The notes beneath the pieces were generated by a model. That model was not told the origin of the DNA. It did no database searches and worked only from the letters and a program-made list of their open reading frames with translations. The translations under genes and the position numbers were made by a program. A stretch of 64,000 nt of DNA. Source: Isoetes taiwanensis. Taxonomy: Eukaryota; Streptophyta; Lycopodiopsida; Isoetales; Isoetaceae. This document shows, piece by piece, positions 22,301-33,597 of this stretch (its first letter is position 1; each line of letters opens with the position of its first letter). The stretch spans positions 918,436 to 982,435 of the forward strand of contig JAJEKV010000169.1 in assembly GCA_021234155.1 (NCBI GenBank). Reading direction: 5' to 3'.

Positions 22301-25300
22301 ATTTGGAAATGACTCATTTTTCAAACAAATTGGAATTTCTAGACAAACAGACTGCAGTGGAACTGTTAGTATTTAGTTCTTTTGATTGCTTGGAGAGCCT
22401 ATACCAGCTGGCTTTTTGCTTCTCGTACTGCTGCCTAAACTAGACAATCAAATGGAGTTTATTTTGACCCCGGAGCTAGAGGTGCCGAATGGAGGTATTA
22501 GCAAAGGCTTAACCAAATTCTGTAGGGTCTTATTTCTCCATGCGGCATCTTCATTATGAGAGTGTGCTTATGGAAACTATGTAATGCCATGAATGTAAAT
22601 AGCCTACTCAACGCACTTGCAAATTTGCTTTAATGGCCATCACCACGATCCTTCTAACTTATGGTCCTCAGTGCGCAAGTCAGGCAGTTCAAAAGAAAAT
22701 GAGTATGACATGTCCGTGAATTCTTTTTCTAGACTACAGGGACATAAAATTAAGAGGAGCAAAGTGGCTTATTAAACTAAGTTTCACTCAAAACTAAGTT
22801 TCTATCTAAATTCAAGGCCAATCATGGCACTAATATGCTCAGCAGTCTTTGATTCTATTGCATGTACATCGACTTTAAGAATAGACCAACAGTCCATTCC
22901 CAGGGCGTTATAAAGAAAATCCACGTCCAAGATGGAAAGTTCAACTCAGGTTGATGAATGATGCCAACGATACATTTCAAGTATTGGCGAAGTCATAAGC
23001 GTAATTTTGCGCCATTTCAAACCTTCCTGATAGATGTTAAATTCAGGGAGGGCTATAAGGTTAAATCGTTGGGATGTTTTAATGCAAAGTTTTGGTTGAC
23101 TAGATAGGTACTTCTAGCTTGATAAAATTTGGTTATGCTGTTTTCCCTGATGTTATCATCTTTTTTGTTCCTTGAAATAGGAACACATTTGTAACTTGAT
23201 TGAGTCTCTTCATTCTGATTTGAAGCCCGTTTGTGTGATGTTTCAGCCGTCAAACAGGAGCATTAAGTAGGACAATCGATAGGGGAACACGTGCAATAAA
23301 CTTCATTCTTACGTCAATGGTGTTTAACATTGTTCCTACATTTCTTGAGGTGCGATTACTTGTGCTTAATACAATATAGTCATGGTTTTCATGCAGTGGT
23401 ATCTGAATCTTTAAATCACGTGGGAAGTTGGTATTTCCAGATTACTATGGTTGCAGGTATTCTTGCCTACAAGTTTGGTGTTTCATTTGCTTGGATAACA
23501 TCAATCACGGTAGCAGCATACACCGCATTTACGCTAATTATTACTCAAGTATGCAACCAAGCTCTTGTGCTCTCAGGAAATGTAAATTGTCTAAGATGGT
23601 TTTTTATCATTCTTTGGACAGTGGCGAACAAAGTTTAGGCAAGAAATGAACAAAGCTGATAATGCCGCCAGTTCACGTGCAATTGATTCTCTTATTAACT
23701 ATGAGGTAGAGAAGAAAATTCTCAAGAATTATATCTCAACTCCTAAGATATTTATTGGATATCTTAATGCCCACAGACTGTAAAATATTTCAACAACGAA
23801 AACCATGAAGCCCAAAAGTATGACGAGAATTTAAAAAGTAAGTATTTTGTATGCCTTATTCTATCATAAAGATCTGCCAAAGAGGGTCATGACGTTACTC
23901 TAAGATTGATTACTGCTAAATTTTGTTTATACAGAATATGAAACGGCCGCATTGAAGACACAGACTAGTCTGTCTGCTCTTAATTTTGGTCAGAATCTTA
24001 TTTTTAGTGCAGCTTTATCAACAGCAATGTTGATGTGTTCCAAAGGAATCGTGGATGGGGTGATGACTGTTGGGGATCTGGTAAGATGTGATAAAGATGG
24101 TGCTTTGCGTTAACAGAAGTCTATTTCTTGTTAAGATGGCTAACCTCTTCTATTACCAGGTTATGGTGAATGGCTTGCTTTTTCAACTATCCCTTCCACT
24201 TAATTTCCTGGGTACAGTCTACCGAGAGACACGTCAAAGCCTTATTGACATGCATTTAATGTTCAAGCTCTTAGAGGTATATCTCACCTTTCGTATTTTC
24301 ATTGTGGTCATTTTTATTAAACATTCTTAGTTATTATGCAATTATGCTCCTACTTTAACATCTGGAATCCTAGAAATTTACTAGGCAGGATGTAGGAGTT
24401 GGGATGGCAAGAAGGCAATGTATGCATTATTGCGAAGTTTTTTGACCAAACCACATCTCAGCAATTAACTCCTTAGTTATACTTTGAGGCAGAAAATAAT
24501 AAGTACATGCATTAATATATATAACAACTGCTCATCTCTGTCCTTGAGGTGCTTGGCAAGCACACTGGTCGGAGCCAAATGGGCTGCCATGGTAACATTA
24601 CGATCTCCATGTAATTGATTTTGTGGTCAATCATGAAATTTTTATTCGCCTTTTTTGGCCCAACTTTTACACGATTAGTTTGACATTTTTATTGGACTTC
24701 TTTGACCTCTTTAAACTGCTTTATTAGGCTAAACATTAGAATGCAGAAGCTGCAGAAGGAATGCATTCCTTTATTGGCTTTTAGATGTTACTTTTCTGTA
24801 GATATTATATGTCTTAATATTTCTAGCATTGGGCCAATGTGTATGGTTTTCATCAAAGGTCTCTCCGAGTGTTCGTGATTCGTTAAAAGCAAAAGCACTC
24901 CAGTTGACAGGTGGCAGCATACAATTTGAGAACGTGCATTTTGGGTGAGTTATGTTTGTTTAATTGATCTTTTGAGAGAAAGCTGTCAATGTCTTGGAAC
25001 AATACATTCCTGTTCAAAATATTTAATTCAGTTCTCATTATCATAGTCGTATTTTTATGATCTGTGGTCATTTTTTCCTTTATGGGCCAGGTATGTTGCC
25101 AAGCGTTTAATCTTGGATGGTGTGTCATATAAAATTTCTGTTGGAAAGAGCTTGGCAATTGTTGGGACCAGTGGCAGTGGTGTGTAAAATCTGATCCCAA
25201 TCAGTATGAATGTCTAGTAATCAATATTCATCAGTAAACTGTTGCATATAGTAAGATGTTCTAACATGATTAACATTGAAGACTAGATTGCAGGTGTCAC

Positions 25301-27845
25301 CCTATATGATGTTCTTGACCCTAGAAGCATAACCAACTGATTTCTGATTCAGCTGTAGTGATATCAGGAACAGCTTTGCAAGTCATTATCTAGAGCCTTT
25401 ATGTTAGAATCTGCCATTAGAAGAGGGATTTTTTAACTTCTACTAAAGACCTGTAGTGTCTGTGAGACCTGATAAATGCATTATTTTAAACTGGCTAGGA
25501 CATCATGTCCTCATCATACAATATAAATATTAAATGCTTTTTCAGCTTTTCAACTGTTGAAGCAGTTGACCCTTCCTCCTCAGCAATAGAGAAATTATTA
25601 GGAGTAGTTATTCTGATATCTGTAACTAGGAAAATCAACATGCTTTCGTATCGGTTGCAGCATTGGTGTCTTTGGTTTCAACATACTGATTTCGTACCAG
25701 TATTGGTGTCTAGCCCTTAACCATAGACTTCTCTTAGGTGCAATACAGGTATATTGCAAGTATTATGCAAGAAATTCAAAAAGTCTGTTAAAGATCCAAG
25801 ATACATATGAAATAGAAAATTTCTAGTAAAGATAGAACTGCTATTCCATGTCTACATTTCTAGATTGCGTTTATTTTGTTGGCAGTTTAGACTAAATCTG
25901 GATTGCTGACTTTCACTTGAAATAACTTCTGTCTAGTTGATGATTATGTTAAAATTAAGTGGACTCAAAATGACATTAAGAAAGAGAGGCAACTCTTCTG
26001 GATTTGCTCCTCCAAATGGAGAGCAATTAAGCACCCAGTTTAGAAGTGTAATGGAATAGAATTTGGCATTATAGTGGATGTGACTAGGCAAGACCTGCAC
26101 ACCTTGACTTTCATATAAGTGTGGTATAAGTCAGATTCAAACCCGGGTGCCAAAGAAAGAATAGTAGAGAGGGACTGGTTGGCCAACTATTCTAGTACCC
26201 TTCTGGAGCATAGGAAACAATATCTTGAGCTCAGAGAGCAGAATATACACCAGGAAGATAGGATCATGGAATTGCTCTAAGGGTATTTGACACGTATCTG
26301 CTTATTACCTGATTTCTATGTTGATATATCCGACTGCAAATTTCTTCTCCTCCCCGTGCAAAAGGATCGATCCCTACAAACATTCACCCACACATTTAGG
26401 AAAGCTTTGTTCTGGATACATTTCTATTGTCAACTATCTTAAGATTGTATACAATGACCTTTGGAACCATTTTACAGGTAAATCAACCATTTTGAGGCTC
26501 CTTTACCGCTTCTATGATTCCAAGTCTGGATCTGTAAGATGCGATTTGGAGTTGATTGCTTTCCTGAGACATAAACACTTGAAATGACATGCATTTTATT
26601 GGCAGGTCAAAATTGATGGACAGGATGTCAAGGATGTTACTTTAGAAAGCCTACGTGCAGCTATAGGTGTGGTTCCACAAGATACGGTATGCCAAATTTA
26701 TCTTTCTGCAAAACTTTAGATGTATTCCGAATTGTGATCGTAGATAAAATAGAGTCTTGTAGGTCAACTTTGTCCTAAATACTGCATTCATGGCATTGGA
26801 AAACTCTAAGGCAAGTTAGCAAGTCTTTTTGAGGACAAGGATGAGATATATAGCATAAGATTAAGTTGCCGCTTGCAGGTTCTGTTCAATGACACCATTT
26901 TTTACAATATCAAGTATGGACGCATGTCGGCAACTGAGGAGGAGGTAAGTGTTTGGCAGATTTGGAATCACATTAGAGTCCGTCTCTCTCATCCTTCATT
27001 GTAGTGGTAGCAGACAAATTTCCAGACATGATATGGGCATAGGGTGACAGTATTTTTCATATATGATTCAAACTAGATCAATTTGCTGTCGTTCTAAGGA
27101 TGTTTATGCTCATATGATGCAGGTTTATGAAGCAGCCAAGCAAGCAGCTGTACATGAAGTCATATTGAATTTTCCAGATAAATATCAGACAGTCGTTGGT
27201 GAGAGAGGCTTAAAGGTTTGACATCTTTTCTTTATTCAAACTCTATCATTTATTGTTCATTTTTCAAGACATTATTAGTACTTTTGGCAGTAAAAGTGCA
27301 AAGACACACTTGTTTGCAGTTAAGCGGAGGAGAAAAACAAAGAGTTGCACTTGCACGAGTGTTCTTGAAGTCATCTCCAATAATGTGGGTTCCAGTCCTG
27401 GAAGTCAATATGCATATATTTCATTCTCGAGGATTTTCTAACACATGGTGAATGCACATGGTGAATGAAGGTTGTGCGATGAGGCAACCAGTTCTCTGGA
27501 CAGCACAACTGAAGCAGAAATTCTTGGATCTTTGAAGTCTCTTGCAAAGAACAGAACTGCGATTTTTATTGCCCACCGTCTCTCTACAGCAATGCAATGT
27601 GATGGGGTAATAATTATAATCTGGTAAGTTTAGTTGAATGTCGGAAAATCTTTTAATCTTTTTGGTATCATATCATCCAGATTATCGTGTTGGAGAATGG
27701 GAAGATTGTGGAGCGAGGTACACATGAATATCTTCTAGCTGCTGGAGGGAGATACGCCCAACTATGGGCACAACAGAGTACACGGGATATCGTAGAGGAA
27801 CCTGAGCTTAAGGAGCTAATGGCAGCATCAGAAGGCAAGAGTTGA
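19367..27845 (+). CDS. ABCB25: Mitochondrial ABC half-transporter, ATM3/ABCB25 type (19 coding exons)
   Basis: Exports a glutathione-linked sulfur compound from the mitochondrial matrix, needed for cytosolic and nuclear Fe-S proteins and molybdenum cofactor (known for Arabidopsis ATM3 and yeast Atm1). Exons: 19367-19579, 19684-19941, 20203-20392, 21844-21949, 23247-23349, 23441-23548, 23622-23705, 23777-23837, 23935-24080, 24160-24276, 24859-24944, 25091-25179, 26478-26533, 26606-26686, 26879-26944, 27123-27215, 27320-27384, 27471-27606, 27681-27845. All introns are GT-AG and phases agree, giving about 740 residues (Arabidopsis ATM3 is about 728). Residues 1-80 are Arg- and Ser-rich, like a mitochondrial presequence. 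The membrane domain (about 135-430) includes [11 protein letters not shown] and [14 protein letters not shown]. Nucleotide-binding domain: Walker A GTSGSGKST (516-524), Q-loop VVPQDT (Q564), signature LSGGEKQR (620-627), Walker B with D644 and E645, H-loop H676. An alternative exon 1 donor at 19601 would add seven residues. It looks intact and functional. Confidence 0.95.
20393..21843 (+). other. Intron 3 of the transporter, with a Copia-like LTR trace
   Basis: A 1.45-kb intron. On the minus strand a purine tract (RC of 20790-20801, gagttcgggggga) abuts TGTTAGCATC (RC of 20780-20789), the layout of a Copia polypurine tract and 3' LTR start; LTR-like DNA would extend down to about 20580. The rest (20810-21840) shows no domain I recognise. 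Confidence 0.4.
21950..23246 (+). other. Intron 4 of the transporter
   Basis: A 1.3-kb intron with no recognisable element; frames within it are short. Confidence 0.7.
24277..24858 (+). other. Intron 10 of the transporter
   Basis: A 582-bp intron with nothing recognised, placed between the membrane domain and the nucleotide-binding domain. Confidence 0.75.
25180..26477 (+). other. Intron 12 of the transporter, splitting the Walker A motif
   Basis: A 1.3-kb phase-1 intron with donor gtgtgtaa and acceptor tttacag. It falls inside the glycine codon just before the Walker A lysine. No TE was recognised inside it. Confidence 0.85.
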
Positions 27846-28940
27846 AGACTTATACCTTGAGCAGCTCTCAATTATAATGAGCAACGCTGTTCTCTTAGCA
27901 ACTACATACAACATTGCAACATGCCAATTTTGTCTCACTCTGGCATGAGAAGATGTCTGCAAACTTCAATCGAATCAAAGGTATCTATGAAGGTTAATTT
28001 TGTCCTTGGAGCAGTTGGCAGATACCAAACAGTGTATATCTTAGTCCTGGTGATTTGGCTGAAGAACTCCCTTCTACATTGGTGTATAGCAGGAAAGATG
28101 CTATGGCGGATCCTTACTGCAGGTCAAGACGAATTTCCCTTAGGAACTTACCTTGGATATTAAGATTGCTCCTCTGAAAGAGGTTTTCAAGCACATTATT
28201 TAACAAAGATTATTCTTTCTTTACCAATTTCATTGCTTCAAGGCAGCTACCAAAAATGTCCCTGCAGTCAGGGCTATTGGCAAAAAGTCCTAATAAGTTC
28301 AAAAATTTACCAGAAATCCCATTGTAAACAATAATACAGTTAAGTGTATATAGTAAGTATATGAATGTCTTAAACATCTTCAAGGATTTTAGCATTTCTC
28401 ACGAAGCCTCTACAAGTTAAAAGTCTAGAATAAAATGCCCCTACAAAATTTCAAACATATCCAGATTACTGATAAATATAATTTAGTATCAGAAATCAGG
28501 ATGTGTATGGCGAAATTGGGTCAAATTCTCTTTGGGACACAGGAAACCCAATTTGCTGTAGAAACAAGAAACCTAATTTGTTAGACACTCTAATCAAAGA
28601 TGAACGACCTGATCAACTGATAAACCATGCTATGGAAAAATTTGTAATACAGAGAGCTTATTCAGTAAATACAAAATATTGAGGATATGCATCTCTTCAC
28701 TAAATATAAAATAATGAGGAAAATATTGAGGATGTATTGTTGACCAACTGGTCAATTTGAACGTAAAGAGGACATCAACTCCCACTTCCATATAACTCAG
28801 TTTGGCTAGATTCCAATAGAATATCCTTCATCCGCTTTTCAAATTTGGGGCTTTTGCAAGGCAGCCATTGCACAATGTCTCTGCCGGAAGAAAACAATTT
28901 TTGCAAGTCGTTGCAAGTCGATCTGCAAGGCTTATGAACT
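27846..28940 (+). other. 3' flank of the transporter
   Basis: Presumed 3' UTR then spacer. No clear polyadenylation signal or further gene seen. Confidence 0.4.
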
Positions 28941-28948
28941 GATCTTCC

Positions 28949-29056
28949 GTATACAAGAAAGGCAATCTACTTGCCTTCCCTGGCATGGAAACAGGGCGAC
29001 GCGTGAAGCCCTGTTGACATGCAAAGGAAGGCAAGTAGATTGCCTTTCCTGTATAC
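28949..29056. ncRNA. 108-nt near-perfect hairpin (pre-miRNA-like or MITE remnant)
   Basis: Two 49-nt arms (28949-28997 and 29008-29056) pair with five mismatches around a 10-nt loop (gacgcgtgaa). The outer 30 pairs contain one mismatch; aggcaatctacttgccttcc (about 28960-28979) would sit in a perfect duplex long enough for a 21-22 nt small RNA. Both ends are gtatac. Length, short loop and concentrated mismatches fit a plant miRNA precursor; symmetric ends also fit a small inverted-repeat transposon. No target is known. Confidence 0.5.
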
Positions 29057-30390
29057 ATAAAGTGCAGCAAGGGCATTTGATAATTATGCAAGCATTTATA
29101 GCTTTGCAATTCATTTAGTATAGCCTAAGGCCGCTTTTCTAGCATGGTTGGGACGATGATTTTGTTGTTGTGTTGTATGCAAAACCATATATTTTGCCAT
29201 GTTTGAGTAGCTTAATTCCATTTAAAGGCTACGTTCCTATTTTGGTATGTTTTGGATGGTTTTTTTTTTTGCCATGGTTAGAAAGAAGGAAGGTATGTTG
29301 CGAATTTTTTGGAGGGCGTAGATAAGAGGGCATGCTGATTTCTATTTGCGAAGCGTGGACGGATTCTACAGAGCAAGGGTGGTGAAGCAAGCAGGGACGA
29401 GTTGTGCAGAGCATGGACGGCCATACACCCTGAATCTGGATCAAACAGAGCTTCTGGCCATGGCTTGACAAGAGCCTTGATGCTCTGTTTAGAACAGGGA
29501 CGCGAGTTGCAAGTCTCTTTGCCATGATTTCTTTCCTGAAAACAGACCGTCAATCTTGGATCATGATGTAGGTTTCTGTCGCCCAGATCATTCCGACATG
29601 GCAATACTTAGATGCAAATTGCGCTTTGGCCTGGAGGTTTGCATCCTCCAGCTCTAATATCAGTCACATTGCTGGCTTTCTTTTTCCCCTCCTCCCTCCT
29701 TAATTTTTTTTGCAATGGGCACCATATGTTCGATCCGCACCATAGGATGTGGATTTTAAATATTTTGTCAAAATGTTAATGGCCATAGATCTGGCACAAT
29801 ACCGGGAATATGCCGCCGATGGCTCTGAATCAACATAATGAAAAAAACCATAAAGGCGCAAAGAAGCAAATAAACAAAGATCAGGCATTTAGAGGCAGTA
29901 AAACTTGTAGAGGCATTTTAATAGTCTTCCCTTACAAAAATCTCGTCTCGTTGAAGGTTTCCCACTGAGGAATATACACATTAATCTGACTGCTCATGAT
30001 GCAATCTTGTATGTTGCGCAATTGCTCAAGAAAGTGCAACCACTATAGATGTCTGTAAAATACATATAGGGATTGATGTGATGCCAAGAAAGTAGCATTT
30101 TTTCAATTGGAAGCCTATAAGTGCAGTGCAGATCCAGAGCGTATGATGGCATACATAATGCCATATCATATCCCATGAAATGTAAATGTGAACATATTAG
30201 TGCACATACAAGACAGAAAAAAGATTAACTCTGAGATGCAAAGGAAAATGCTTAAAGTCTACTTTCGTATCAAAAGAATATAATTAGAACTCAAATATGG
30301 ACCTCTAAGTGCAGGTATTCTTTTTGAAGCAACAAATTAAGTTTCATCTCTAAAACACATGGGAATGAAAAATTTGAAATTTTTTGTTTT
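29057..30390. other. Intergenic DNA, nothing recognised
   Basis: Several homopolymer runs and short minus-strand frames (29229-29604) without recognisable domains. Confidence 0.35.
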
Positions 30391-30393
30391 GAT

Positions 30394-31447
30394 GTGTTAT
30401 GGGATATGTTGTTTTTTTTTTGAAAAAAATAAAAATAAAAAAACATTTGGCAAGTTCATAAATAATATATAAACCATCAAATTAGCACAAATCCCATAGC
30501 GCACCAAAACAAAAAGTTTCAATTTTTTTTTTTCAATACAAAATGCATCCACGATAACATCATCTCTTCAATATCTTCATAAATGCTTACTGTACTACAA
30601 TGATGTAGGACAAAGGACATGACCAGAATGATCAGTTGAGCAAAGAATCAAATGATGCGGTAAAATGCTTTTTACAAAATTTTGGTAGAAAAAAAAAAAG
30701 ATTTTAATCAAAAATAAGATTTTTATGGGAGGTTCTTTTTTACCAAACCATTGCATATAATATTAGTCACTAGTAATAGAAAAAGAAGAGAAGCATTAGA
30801 GAGAGAATGCCAAATGTTTCTACACTTATAACTTGAGCTACAGAGGTCAGATTCAAATGATCTTGGGCTCTTTCGAAAGCTTATGTGGAAAGCTTTCCAT
30901 TGGCATGTGATTTGACCCATATCTTTTAAGATGAATACCTACTTTTTATACTTTTCAATCCGGATATTTTTTTGCAAAATGCATGCCATGAAGATTTGAT
31001 GGTAATATGCTTTTTATCATAACTTTTGAATTCAAACTTCGTTTTGAGTGTTTTTTATTGCGTTGGAAAGCTCTCTCCTGGATCTTTCTGATGATATGTG
31101 GTATGTTCATATTTAGTGAAGTTTTCTGGGCAAAAACAATAGATTTTCGAGTGGATTTGGTAGGGTTTCATACTCCCATTACTTGATTCTTTGCTCAGCC
31201 GATCATTTTGGTCACGTCCTTTATCCTACATCATTATAATACAGTAAGCTTTTATGAAGATATTGAAGTGATGATGTTATCGTGGACGCATTTTGTATCG
31301 GAAAATTGGGACTTTTTGTTTTGGTGTATTATGGGATTTGTGCTTTATTTGATGGTTTATATGTTATTCATGAACTTGCCAGATGTTTTTTGAATTTTTA
31401 TTCTTTTTTCCAAAAAAAAAAAAAAAAAAACATCTCCCATAACACAA
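30394..31447. mobile_element. Non-autonomous DNA element with long inverted arms (foldback or MULE-like)
   Basis: The left arm 30394-30652 is the inverted copy of 31183-31447 over about 260 bp, with many substitutions but continuous similarity (ttgattctttgctca, cctacatcatt, tttatgaagatattgaag, gatgatgttatcgtgga, tttatgaacttgcca). The 530-bp centre is A/T-rich and non-coding. The left arm also contains a smaller inverted repeat (about 30365-30400 against 30495-30530), suggesting a MITE within the arm. No transposase and no certain target-site duplication. Confidence 0.72.
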
Positions 31448-31449
31448 CA

Positions 31450-31985
31450 AAATAACAACAAGCAACAAGCAACTTTCGTACTAATGTCCTAAGTAATTTT
31501 AAAGCTTGTAATATTAGAGTGCCCAAGAATTTTGATTTACAATATTAAAATACCATCACAAGTCAAGGATGGATCTGTTCAAACTCTAGTGCAAATTGGA
31601 GCCAACTGTGATTCAAATATGTTATTAAAATGTATAGCTTTTGCTGCAGACCCAATGAAGTTGTAATGTTCACACAAGTCATTTCATAGCACTATTCAAC
31701 TATCATATTTTTCTAGAGTAAAAAATATAATAATGGGAGAGCAATATCCCATATCCACTATCTAGCATGCTTATATTGCATATTAAGTCTTAATGCAACA
31801 TTCTCCTGCCACTTGGTAGGCTTTGGATGTATATTAAAGTCTTTATTTATCCATCCATCCATCCATCTCATGAATAAGCTAATACATGTGACTTCTTTTT
31901 TTAGGACGTCAGACTATATTTATTTAACAAGAAGTGCAAGTTCAAGTAAAGATGCAAATGCAAATGCAAATGCAGGAATACAATC
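31450..31985. other. Spacer with simple repeats
   Basis: An (ATCC)n run at about 31850-31868 and a (GCAAAT)n run at about 31950-31974; no gene. Confidence 0.45.
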
Positions 31986-31989
31986 TCAG

Positions 31990-33540
31990 ATGATAATGAA
32001 GACCCATTGAGTGAAGCAACCTGCCTATGCATAAGAGCACACTCCCAAATACACCTCAAAGATCAAGTGCCTCTTACGAGGGACAGATGAAGAACATTGA
32101 TAAGCCTTAGTAATGCTACTCGAGCGTATTGAAAAATGCAATCATCTACCACATCTAGACCTTTGAAGACATCTAATCTTCTTCTTTTTCAAATAGTCCA
32201 AAGCCACCAATCTGGTGTTAGAAGAAGAAGAAGAAGAAGAAGAGATTTTAACGTCACGCCACAAGGCAGCGTCCTATCGGACATGTGACACTTTACAACA
32301 CACCCAGATGGGTCCTGCCCCCACCACTTTACATTGCTGAAGTGGGTCCTTCCCCCACCAACTTTACATTGCATGGCCAAAGGCACTTGTTGACTTATTA
32401 GCGAGACTTAAAAAAGGGAGAACAATGATTGCATACGTGTCTAAGGTGACTACACAGGAAGAAACAATGCTCAATGGTCTCAGTTCTTCGTTTGCATAAG
32501 AGATATAGATTTATCACTTTCGGGTTAATCTTGTGGAGAAGCACAAAAACTGGGAGAGACATTTGTGCAGAATTTGCAACTAAAGTAATACCGATTCCAT
32601 GCCCAACTCCATGTCACCTATTAAGAAAAGGAAGAAATATCAACCTCAACCAACAGCTTATGTAGAGTTCACAAGTCTGCATTCCTTAACCTCCTCGTGA
32701 CAAACCCACACCGTGGTAGATTAGGTAGTAGAGAATCAACAACTTTTTGCCAAAAAACTTTATCCCATCGCCCCAACGAAAACTTCAACAGAAAGCCTCC
32801 TATGTCAACAAATGGCATGGGTCATACCAAGTTGCAATTATGAAAACTTCATCCAGTTTTCAATGTCAAGTTGATGCATGCATAGTAAAGCAAAGTGGTG
32901 CATTACCAAAAAGGATACAATGATGAAGAGACTGTGTAATCCGCAATCTAGAATAATTCGAAATTATATTTGATGCACTTAGACCATAACACCTGCTTCA
33001 CTTCCACCATAAGCAACGTTTTTAATGATCTCCACAATCTCTTGAAAACTTTGAATGGGATGTAAAAATGGCTGAAAAAATATAGACATCTTAAAACAAT
33101 TGTTCCTAGGCTTCCAAGGATAAGCAAGAACACATGGTATGGGATTTCGTCATATAGAGTTCCGCAGGCTAATGAGAAGATGTAAGTAAAATCTTGGAAT
33201 TTTAGAGACTATCTTCATCTGTTATCAATGTGTCATTATAAGAGCCATTTTTTATAGGTATACCCCTAATAATATCATCCTCGGCAGCATTAGAGAACAA
33301 TTGCGAGAGGACCTCTGGCACTGTTATAAAGCAATGGAGCCAAGGGGCAACCCTGACAAACTCCTCTACCAATAGGAAACACAACAAAAAGCTCTCCATG
33401 AAAAGGTATTGTAGATCTTATAGAAATATGAAGCTTCATCATATCCCTTGTGAATGGAATACCAAACCCTAAGACTAATGGACACTTCTCTAAAAAAACC
33501 CTAATCCATGTTGTCATCATAAGCCTTAGCAAAGTAGCTT
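31990..33540 (-). pseudogene. L1-type LINE ORF2 remnant (reverse transcriptase and 3' part)
   Basis: Minus-strand frames at 33200-33540 carry reverse-transcriptase pieces: FLEKCPLVLGFG, MMKLHISIRST, GRGVCQGCPLAPLL, EVLSQLFSNAAEDDIIRG. These match segments in the same order in the LINE at 44.8-46.5 kb (MKLHTSARST, GRGIRQGCPLAPLL, EVLSQLFSVATQDGVIQG). Toward 32 kb only scattered pieces of the C-terminal region remain (WWLWTI at about 32190). An (AGA)n run (32219-32243) interrupts it. Several frameshifts; dead copy. Confidence 0.7.
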
Positions 33541-33597
33541 AAAGATAGACGAATGAGTGTGATGAGCCATCAAGCTCGCCTTCATATGCCGCGACAA

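Noticed and set aside
29229-29604. Minus-strand frames of about 100 codons
   Set aside because: Two overlapping frames of similar length with no recognisable motif; probably chance.
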